Shown in pieces: positions 1 through 5,486 of a stretch of 6,823 nt of DNA (positions are counted from its first letter, which is position 1; each line of letters opens with the position of its first letter). The notes beneath the pieces were generated by a model. The model was not told where the DNA came from and did not search any database. It saw only the letters and a program-made list of their open reading frames with translations. The stretch spans positions 1 through 6,823 of the forward strand of contig JAGHBX010000490.1 of the NCBI GenBank assembly GCA_021160785.1. The letters are read 5' to 3'. Origin of the DNA: Planctomycetota bacterium. Its GTDB lineage: Bacteria > Planctomycetota > Phycisphaerae > Sedimentisphaerales > Anaerohalosphaeraceae. The position numbers and the translations under genes were made by a program.

Positions 1-1360
1 GCGGTTTGGTGTTGACTGCGATCTTGTAGCGATTCTCCATCTTTGAGAGCATCACGCGGAGATGCAGATCGCCTAAGCCGCTGATGACCAGCTCCTTGGT
101 CTGCTTGTTGCGGTCGACTTTGAAGCAGCGGTCTTCGTCGCAGAGTTTGTCCAGCGCGCTGCCGATCTTGCCCTCGTCGCCGCGTGAAGCCGGCTCCAGC
201 GCCAGTGAGAACATCGGCGTGGGCACTGCGGGCATCTGGATCGTGCCGGATAAGCCGCCGTCGCTGATGAGGTCGCCGATGTGGAGTTCTTCGAGTTTGG
301 CTAATGCGACTATGTCGCCTGCGGCGCCTTCGTCGACTTCGGTGCTGTCTGTTCCCTGCATCTTGAGCGGGTGTCCCGGTCGAAGGGCCTTCTTGTTGTT
401 GGCGACGTGCAGTTGGGTGGTGGAAGTCAGCTTTCCGCTGAAGATACGGATCGCCGAGTATTTCATGTTCGAGCGGGGATCGAATCCGACGCGAAAGACC
501 AGTCCGCAGAGCGGTCCGTTGGGGTCGGGTTTGATTTCGGTCTCGGTTTCGCCGTCTATCAGCAGTGTGGGTTTAGCCTGCCCAGGCGAGGGGACGCAGT
601 TACAGACGAGATCGAGGAACTCGGTGATGCCGACTTCCTTGCGGCAGTCGGTAAATACGATGGGCACGATCGTGCCTTCGACGAGGGCCTTTTTGAAGAC
701 TTCGGCGATTTTGTCTTTGCTGATTTCTTCGCCACCAAGATAGCTTTCCATCAGGTCGTCGTCTGCTTCGACGATGCTCTCGATGAGTTCGGTATGCCCC
801 TGTGCAACGTCCATGACAGGGGAGTCGCCCTGGTCGTTGGCGAGGCAGTCGATGACGGATGTCTTGTCGGCGGCGCAGAGGTTGGCGCATCGGCAACTGG
901 CGCCGAAGGTTTCCTGGAGTGCGCCGACGAGGGCGCCCAGGTCGGCGTTTTCAGCATCCATTTTGTTGATGACGACGATCCTTGGCTTGCCGGCCTTTGT
1001 GGCGGCGGCGAAGAGCTTTCGGGTGTTCATTTCGATCCCTGACGAGGCGCTGACGACGATGACAGCGGCTTCGGCGGCGGGTATCGACAGCAGGGCGGCG
1101 CCGACAAAATCGGGGTATCCCGGAGTGTCGATGATGTTTATGAGCTTGCCGCCGTAGTTGGCGTGCGCCAGGGCCGAATGGATCGAATGGCCTCGCTGCT
1201 TCTCCTCGTCGTCAAAATCGCAGACGGTGGTTTTGTCTTCAACCGCGCCAAGGCGATTGGTTGTGCCGGTTTTGTGCAGAATCGCCTCGGTAAGCGAGGT
1301 CTTGCCAGATCCGCCGTGTCCTAATAATACTATGTTGCGAATATCGTCAATTCTTGCCAC
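1..1360 (-). CDS. EF-G-like translational GTPase (EF-G paralog, EF-G2-like), C-terminus outside window
   Basis: Reading leftwards from 1360, 453 codons stay open to the window edge. The start is a GTG at 1358-1360, 9 bases after GGGAGG (1370-1375). No in-frame ATG near the beginning fits better. What is seen: a P-loop GHGGSGKT at residues 14-21, a switch I region around RGHSI (56-60), G3 DTPGY (78-82), G4 NKMD (132-135), a domain II after about residue 282, and the start of domain III (PMFSLALEP near 382, then SGLGDLHL near 427-434). This order matches EF-G, a factor of about 690 residues that drives ribosome translocation or recycling with GTP, so roughly 240 residues (rest of domain III, IV, V) are missing only because of the edge. 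The GxxGSGKT P-loop, Tyr in place of the usual DTPGH histidine, and TDC where EF-G has GSA at G5 resemble the divergent EF-G2 paralogs rather than the housekeeping fusA product. The G' part between G4 and G5 looks short. Its exact ribosomal role is not known from sequence. It is the last visible gene on this strand, 257 bases after its upstream neighbour. Confidence 0.93.
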   Translation of the reverse strand, partial: MARIDDIRNIVLLGHGGSGKTSLTEAILHKTGTTNRLGAVEDKTTVCDFDDEEKQRGHSIHSALAHANYGGKLINIIDTPGYPDFVGAALLSIPAAEAAVIVVSASSGIEMNTRKLFAAATKAGKPRIVVINKMDAENADLGALVGALQETFGASCRCANLCAADKTSVIDCLANDQGDSPVMDVAQGHTELIESIVEADDDLMESYLGGEEISKDKIAEVFKKALVEGTIVPIVFTDCRKEVGITEFLDLVCNCVPSPGQAKPTLLIDGETETEIKPDPNGPLCGLVFRVGFDPRSNMKYSAIRIFSGKLTSTTQLHVANNKKALRPGHPLKMQGTDSTEVDEGAAGDIVALAKLEELHIGDLISDGGLSGTIQMPAVPTPMFSLALEPASRGDEGKIGSALDKLCDEDRCFKVDRNKQTKELVISGLGDLHLRVMLSKMENRYKIAVNTKP

Positions 1361-1418
1361 TTGCCTTTGCCTCCCAAAGATTCGAGGTTAAACTGAGTAG
1401 ATTTACGGAAAGCATAAA

Positions 1419-1447
1419 ATTCTACTGAAATAATCTCGGCAGAGCAA
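1419..1447 (-). promoter_or_regulatory. possible sigma70-type promoter for the EF-G-like gene
   Basis: On the minus strand TTGCTC (1442-1447) and TAGAAT (1419-1424) are separated by 17 bases. The -10 matches TATAAT at five of six positions, the -35 at only three. Transcription would begin near 1412, leaving about 50 bases before the GTG start. The surrounding sequence is more A/T-rich than the gene. The assignment rests on pattern and position only, and read-through from the upstream gene is the alternative. Confidence 0.3.
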
Positions 1448-1591
1448 GGGCAAAAACAACAAGAAAAGCAAGTTTTTTGCCGGCCATTGAGTGTTATTGC
1501 GGTGTGTCGGGCCGCGATGAACGACAGCGATTATGGAAACCGCGCAGTCCTCGGCCCGTGTGCAACCGGCCATTGGCGCGATTAAGAACGC

Positions 1592-1622
1592 GGTAAACGA
1601 TATCACGTCACTTTTGTTTACC
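1592..1622. repeat. 7-base inverted repeat spanning the stop codon of the surface-protein gene
   Basis: GGTAAAC at 1592-1598 and GTTTACC at 1616-1622 are perfect inverted copies with 17 bases between them. On the transcript of the leftward surface-protein gene the first arm contains the TAA stop (1618-1620). The stem is A/T-leaning, the loop is long and no U-run follows, so it is not a convincing intrinsic terminator. It may be chance or an RNA end structure. The rest of the 1361-1617 gap shows only a 10-base direct repeat CCGGCCATTG (1480-1489 and 1566-1575) and a 7-base inverted repeat (1508-1514 with 1552-1558). Confidence 0.3.
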
Positions 1623-3984
1623 TTCCAGCCGACCAGTTTCCAAGAAATACTGTCAGGTCCTCAAAGTCGATAATATCCGGACCGCTAAGATTAATCTCTG
1701 CATCTATATTCATCCAACTGGCGGCCAATACCGCAAAATCTTCTATCCCTACTCCATACTTACCAATCCAGTCACCGGGTATGTCTCTCTGCCACCACAG
1801 AATCGGACTACCAGCTATCCCATACGGCATACGCCAGATATCCTCTGTACCATTGGCCGTTTCGTCCACAAAATCCCATCCGGCATCGGCAAAGGTGCTT
1901 TCCGTCTGCATTGATACAGTAGATTCACCTGTAACATCAGGATCTGTTGCATTTCCGATACCCTGAAGTGATGGATTGACCGTGTTGTCCCAGAAATTCC
2001 CGGAGAAGTTTGTAGGTTCGCCGGAAATCAATCCACAGAATCCACCAGGATTGCTATAAGCCAGGTTATCGACTACATAGCCCGAAGAATAGTTATTATA
2101 AACATTACAGTTCTCAATATGACCGACCAGCCCACCATTATCGATTACGATATCAAAACCAAATGGAGTATCACAACCTGTTCCATCGACACTGCCGCAA
2201 GCATAATTGTTAAATAGTTCAGCACCTTCTGTGTAAGCACACAGTCCGCCGGCACTACCTGTAGAGAACCCGGGTAAAGAGTCAGGGTGAATAAGAGTGA
2301 CATTTACTGTTGAGTAACAGTTTTTAATTACTGGCGTATTTACAGGTGGCAAAGGCGGGCCGCCAATCGGTGGGTCGTCGTCCAAATATTCTGTATGAGC
2401 CCATGCGCATAATCCGCCGACATCGTAAAAGCCACTAATGTTCCCTGTGCTAAAGCAATTTTCTATTGTTCCTCCATGATTAGAGTGACATAGAGGTCCA
2501 GCTATACCGGCATTTGTTATCTCCACATTTTCAACACCTAGATTTTTGATTACAGCGTTCTTGATATAGCCAAATAAACCACTGTTACTCTGCAAATTCA
2601 GTACAGAAAAACCTGCACCATCAAATTGTCCGCCAAAGGAAGGTATTATAGCGCTGGAGTGCGTTGTTCCAGTCAGATCGATGTCGCTGGTTAATACAAA
2701 ATCATCATCGCTGTTACTGCCCTGATGGCGGATCATCAGAAGCTGTTGGGCCGTTCGAATTTGATAAGGATCAGATTCAGTTCCTGAACCGGCGTCATAC
2801 TGATAAAAACAGGTAAAATCTTCAACGATATCCGCGGTCACATTTTCACGCAACGTGGGCCAATGCGAAATCCAGCGATCCGGCAGCCGAATCATTGCCA
2901 TGCCTGTCCAGGGCGCCGTTAATGAGAACTCATAAAAACCATCGTTATCTGTCGTCGCTGTTTTTTCAGCCGTAAACGGATTACCGTCTAAATCCAGATC
3001 AATTGTAATCCCCGGATAAGGCGTACCGTCTTCCCATGTTACATATCCGGAAAGTGTCACACCTTGAGGCAATGTCGTATTCCCAAAATCACAGGGGCCG
3101 TAAATGTTGTTTGGTTCGGTAGAGATAACATATTCATTATCCGGGCCGCCGGGCAGGGTTTGCGCCCAGCCGTCTTTCATAATCTCCCGCACATGGTATG
3201 TCGCAGGTGCGTCAAGATTCTCGAAAGAGTACATGCCGTTGGGATCCACTACACTGTTTGGTTCACCGATATCGTAGCTTCCGTTTTCATTGGTATCGAG
3301 GTAAAACTCCCATCCGGTCATTGCCGGTTCGCCGGCGTCCCAAACACCATCTCCGTCAACATCGTTGAATTTTGTTCCGTAGATTTCGACTGGCGGTATG
3401 ATTGACTGACCTTCCACGACAAACCGAGGGTCGCCTGTATCATATAGTGTATTAAACCACATTTCCGCCGCACCGTTGTAGTGGAAATAGGAAGCGCCAA
3501 GATATCTGGATTGGCCGCCTCCGGGCATAAAAGCTACGGCGTGGTTGGGACTTCCGAAATCACCTGCGCCAAAAATCAGTCCATACCACCCCGGCTCAAG
3601 CACAACACTTAGAGGTATTCGGATATCGGCGCTTAGCGAGGGTGGACGAAACCAGGTCCCTTTGACAAGGTTATTCATCCAGTATGTATTGCTGGGGAAA
3701 TCGGTTTTGTCATCGAGCCAGACAATCGCTCCGAAAATAAGCAGGTCGTTTTCACTTCCGATATGCCCGCCGATTGCGGTAATCTCCGTAGGTTCGGTGA
3801 TCTCGAAACGAGAGCCGAGAAACTGATCCTCGAATATCCATGCCACCCCCGGATATTGATTCGTCGGTCCCATGTTTGCCGATTCGTGGATGATATCTGC
3901 GTTTGATTTGGGGGTTAAACCGCAGATTGCGATGGCAATTAGGATGGTGCATACGATTGTTGTGTTACATTTTGACAAAGACAT
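1618..3984 (-). CDS. secreted modular protein: SdrD-B-like domain, GLUG repeats, degenerate dockerin-like C-terminus
   Basis: This is a 788-residue exported protein of unknown function. I chose the ATG at 3982-3984 because AGGAGG lies 5 bases upstream and a signal peptide follows at once (Lys at 5, hydrophobic stretch about 9-22, likely cleavage after SNA near 29). An in-frame GTG at 4050 would add 22 polar residues and lacks that support. Domains, in residues from this start: 30-195, a beta-rich region (includes NQYPGVAWIFEDQFLGSRFE) similar to N-terminal domains of PEP-CTERM-type exported proteins; 200-303, SdrD-B-like (GTKFNDVDGDGVWDAGEP, NGMYSFENL, DFGNT); 306-390, carboxypeptidase-regulatory-like (SGYVTWEDGTPYPG, DNDGFYEF); 396-668, a GLUG-repeat region opening with GSGTESDPYQI and containing GLFG, ENCFSTGNISG, GGLCAW, KNCYS, GGLCAY, GGLVGH and GGFCGL; 716-733, a W-rich linker (WRMPYG, LWWQRD); 738-784, two dockerin-like repeats (IEDFAVLAASW, FEDLTVFLGNW). 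No catalytic domain is visible. A surface adhesin or a scaffold-associated protein is an inference. It is transcribed from its own promoter, and its GLUG half is markedly A/T-richer than the neighbouring genes. Confidence 0.92.
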   Translation of the reverse strand: MSLSKCNTTIVCTILIAIAICGLTPKSNADIIHESANMGPTNQYPGVAWIFEDQFLGSRFEITEPTEITAIGGHIGSENDLLIFGAIVWLDDKTDFPSNTYWMNNLVKGTWFRPPSLSADIRIPLSVVLEPGWYGLIFGAGDFGSPNHAVAFMPGGGQSRYLGASYFHYNGAAEMWFNTLYDTGDPRFVVEGQSIIPPVEIYGTKFNDVDGDGVWDAGEPAMTGWEFYLDTNENGSYDIGEPNSVVDPNGMYSFENLDAPATYHVREIMKDGWAQTLPGGPDNEYVISTEPNNIYGPCDFGNTTLPQGVTLSGYVTWEDGTPYPGITIDLDLDGNPFTAEKTATTDNDGFYEFSLTAPWTGMAMIRLPDRWISHWPTLRENVTADIVEDFTCFYQYDAGSGTESDPYQIRTAQQLLMIRHQGSNSDDDFVLTSDIDLTGTTHSSAIIPSFGGQFDGAGFSVLNLQSNSGLFGYIKNAVIKNLGVENVEITNAGIAGPLCHSNHGGTIENCFSTGNISGFYDVGGLCAWAHTEYLDDDPPIGGPPLPPVNTPVIKNCYSTVNVTLIHPDSLPGFSTGSAGGLCAYTEGAELFNNYACGSVDGTGCDTPFGFDIVIDNGGLVGHIENCNVYNNYSSGYVVDNLAYSNPGGFCGLISGEPTNFSGNFWDNTVNPSLQGIGNATDPDVTGESTVSMQTESTFADAGWDFVDETANGTEDIWRMPYGIAGSPILWWQRDIPGDWIGKYGVGIEDFAVLAASWMNIDAEINLSGPDIIDFEDLTVFLGNWSAGR

Positions 3985-3989
3985 ACTGC

Positions 3990-3995
3990 CCTCCT
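3990..3995 (-). promoter_or_regulatory. ribosome binding site fixing the surface-protein start
   Basis: AGGAGG on the minus strand lies 5 bases before the ATG at 3982-3984. It decides in favour of the internal ATG over the in-frame GTG at 4048-4050, because the encoded protein then begins directly with a signal peptide. Confidence 0.75.
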
Positions 3996-4071
3996 GAAAC
4001 AATATTCGACAATACAGACTACCCTTCTCCTTATGAGGTGAAAAATACACCCTTTTTCAATACAACAATAT

Positions 4072-4100
4072 AGCCTATCAGTATAGAAAGGTGTTGTCAA
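4072..4100 (-). promoter_or_regulatory. sigma70-type promoter of the surface-protein gene
   Basis: On the minus strand a perfect TTGACA (-35, 4095-4100) is followed after exactly 17 bases by TAGGCT (4072-4077) as the -10, which matches TATAAT at three positions, including the first two and the last. Transcription would start near 4065 and give a leader of about 80 bases before the ATG at 3984. The sequence around it is strongly A/T-rich in contrast to the genes on both sides. Confidence 0.6.
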
Positions 4101-4101
4101 G

Positions 4102-4125
4102 TCTTTTTGAAAAAAAAGATATAAT
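4102..4125 (-). promoter_or_regulatory. A/T tract upstream of the -35, possible UP element
   Basis: Directly upstream of the TTGACA box is an almost pure A/T stretch that includes a run of eight T on the minus strand. It also forms a perfect 7-base inverted repeat, TCTTTTT (4102-4108) and AAAAAGA (4113-4119), around a 4-base loop. Position and composition suggest an UP element that strengthens the promoter. A weak terminator for the aminotransferase gene ending at 4152 is the alternative, but the stem is nearly all A-T. Confidence 0.35.
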
Positions 4126-4151
4126 TTTGATGGGGATATACCCTGATTATC

Positions 4152-5279
4152 TCATGTCAGTTCGTCGAGGCATGTGGTTAGCTGGTTGCAGACGAAATCG
4201 ACGTCGTCGGCGGTGAGGTGGTTGTGGAAGGGCAGTGCGACGGTGCTCTTGCAGACGGCGTCGGTGAGCGGGAAGTCGCCGGGTTTGTAGCCGAATCGCT
4301 CGACCATGAAGGGCTGGAGATGGACGGGCGGGAAGTAATTGCTGACCTGCACGCCGCGCTGGATCATTTTCTTGAGAACGGTGTTTCGCTGGTCGATGGT
4401 GTATCGGTCGGCGAGACGGACGACGTAGACAAACCAGCTCATCAGGCAGTTTTCGGGTTCGCGCGGGACGATCAGTCGGTCATCTGCGGCCAGTCGCTCG
4501 ATGTACATGTCGGCGACGTGGCGGCGCTTGGCGATGAATTCGTCGAGGCGTGCGAGCTGGGCGATACCCAGGGCGCAATTGATATCGCTGAGGCGGTAGT
4601 TATAGCCGAGTCGCGCATGCGCCAGCCATCCGCCGCCTTTGCCACGGCCCTGGTTTCGCAGGGAGACGCACATGTCGGCCAGGTCGTCGTCGTCGGTGAG
4701 AATCATACCGCCCTCGCCGGTGGTGATCTGCTTGTTGGGATAGAAGGCAAAGGTGCTCATCGCGCCGAAGCTGCCGATTTTTTTGCCGGCTAATTTTGAG
4801 CCGAGTCCTTCGCAACTGTCCTCGATTACGACCAGCTTGTGTTTGGCGGCAATATCGCAGACCCGATCCAGGCCGGTGGGGTTGCCGAAGACGACGACCG
4901 GCAGGATAGCTTTGGTCTTGTCGGTGATCGCCGCCTCAATTCGCTCCGGGGCCATGTTGAGACTTACCGGGTCGATGTCCACGAAGACGGGGGTGGCGCC
5001 TGCCATCATGATGGTGGTCATGGAGGCGATAAACGTAAAAGGCGTGGTAATGACCTCGTCGCCGGGTCCTATTTCAAGGGCTTTCATACACAGGAACAGG
5101 CCGCTGGTGCCGCTGTTGACGGCGACGGCGCGGCGTCTGCCGATGTATTGGCAAAATGCCTCCTCGAACTCGTCCAGTTTCGGGCCTAACGACAGATTCG
5201 GACTGCGCAGCACGTCGCAGACGGCCTGGATCTCCGCCTCAGTAATGTCGGGGCGGGACAAATGAACCCTGAATTCCAT
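4152..5279 (-). CDS. DegT/DnrJ/EryC1/StrS-family PLP-dependent nucleotide-sugar aminotransferase
   Basis: This complete 375-residue protein matches the usual family length of about 370-390. Enzymes of this family move an amino group, normally from glutamate, onto a keto sugar bound to a nucleotide, making amino sugars for O-antigen, capsule, glycoprotein or other surface glycans in the cytoplasm. Family features seen in order: NSGTSG at 55-60 (cofactor phosphate region), PFTFIAS at 80-86, VFVDID at 98-103, VIEDSCEGLGS at 151-161 with Asp154 expected to pair with the pyridine nitrogen, FYPNKQITTGEGG at 179-191 with Lys183 as the PLP Schiff-base lysine, and GYNYRLSDINCALG at 225-238. Because Lys183 is present, it should be a transaminase and not a His-type dehydrase such as ColD. 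Glu157 in EDSCEG recalls perosamine-synthetase-like members, but the substrate cannot be set from sequence. The ATG at 5277-5279 has AAGGA about 8 bases upstream. No other sugar-nucleotide genes are in view. The gene is divergent from the sulfatase. Confidence 0.95.
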   Translation of the reverse strand: MEFRVHLSRPDITEAEIQAVCDVLRSPNLSLGPKLDEFEEAFCQYIGRRRAVAVNSGTSGLFLCMKALEIGPGDEVITTPFTFIASMTTIMMAGATPVFVDIDPVSLNMAPERIEAAITDKTKAILPVVVFGNPTGLDRVCDIAAKHKLVVIEDSCEGLGSKLAGKKIGSFGAMSTFAFYPNKQITTGEGGMILTDDDDLADMCVSLRNQGRGKGGGWLAHARLGYNYRLSDINCALGIAQLARLDEFIAKRRHVADMYIERLAADDRLIVPREPENCLMSWFVYVVRLADRYTIDQRNTVLKKMIQRGVQVSNYFPPVHLQPFMVERFGYKPGDFPLTDAVCKSTVALPFHNHLTADDVDFVCNQLTTCLDELT

Positions 5280-5321
5280 AGAATACTTCCTTCAAATTAC
5301 AGCTTATCGATTCAGCAGGGT

Positions 5322-5351
5322 ATTGTAGCGACAGGGCATCGCAAAAGCCAG
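5322..5351 (-). promoter_or_regulatory. possible promoter of the aminotransferase gene
   Basis: On the minus strand TACAAT (5322-5327) matches the -10 consensus at five of six positions and is preceded by GC. A weak -35, CTGGCT (5346-5351), sits 18 bases upstream. The start of transcription would fall near 5315, about 36 bases before the ATG. The -10 is convincing by eye, the -35 is not. Confidence 0.35.
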
Positions 5352-5400
5352 ATAATTATTTCGCCTAAAACCGGCACCGCTGTGAGGGCAAATTCGCCTG

Positions 5401-5430
5401 CTGGAAAAACTTTTTCGATTATGGTATCAT
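5401..5430 (+). promoter_or_regulatory. possible promoter of the sulfatase gene
   Basis: TATCAT (5425-5430) matches the -10 consensus at five of six positions. CTGGAA (5401-5406) lies 18 bases upstream as a weak -35. Transcription would begin near 5437, about 50 bases before the ATG. The -10 falls inside a perfect palindrome, which suggests control by a repressor. Confidence 0.35.
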
Positions 5431-5434
5431 ACCA
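5422..5434. promoter_or_regulatory. 13-base perfect palindrome, candidate operator
   Basis: TGGTAT-C-ATACCA is a perfect 6+1+6 palindrome in the divergent intergenic region, covering the putative -10 of the sulfatase promoter. The TGGT/ACCA half sites are of a kind bound by dimeric repressors, for example some GntR-family proteins, though the spacing differs from the FadR and UxuR sites. No regulator gene is in the window, so the binding protein is unknown. Confidence 0.4.
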
Positions 5435-5486
5435 ACTGAGCCGGACGTACAGGATTTTTGGCGTTACAAACTGATTGGAGTATGAG

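Noticed and set aside
84..1042. Long open frames on the plus strand (84-743, 371-1042)
   Set aside because: They lie antisense to the EF-G-like gene, whose motifs are clear, and their proteins show no domain; G/C-rich coding DNA produces such frames.
1422..1487. 22-codon minus-strand frame starting MAGKKLAFLVVFALAL, which looks like a signal peptide
   Set aside because: It has no ribosome binding site, ends at once in TAG and overlaps the -10 candidate. The hydrophobic run most likely follows from the T-rich sequence.
1501..1560. Inverted repeat CGGGCCG (1508-1514) and CGGCCCG (1552-1558), considered as a structured RNA or attachment site
   Set aside because: Only 7 bases with 37 between the arms in G/C-rich DNA. 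No tRNA-like fold or integrase gene is present, so it may well be chance.
1403..1606. 67-codon minus-strand frame in the intergenic gap, starting with GTG
   Set aside because: No ribosome binding site, no recognisable motif, and it overlaps the likely promoter of the EF-G-like gene.
4102..4150. Possible intrinsic terminator after the aminotransferase gene (GGGTATATCCC, and the TCTTTTT/AAAAAGA hairpin)
   Set aside because: The first has only three G-C pairs and a short loop, the second is nearly all A-T. Neither is a convincing G/C stem followed by a U-run.
4218..5265. Plus-strand frames (4218-4793, 4753-5265, 4839-5189) opposite the aminotransferase
   Set aside because: The aminotransferase on the other strand is full length with all family motifs. 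These frames are low-information shadows.
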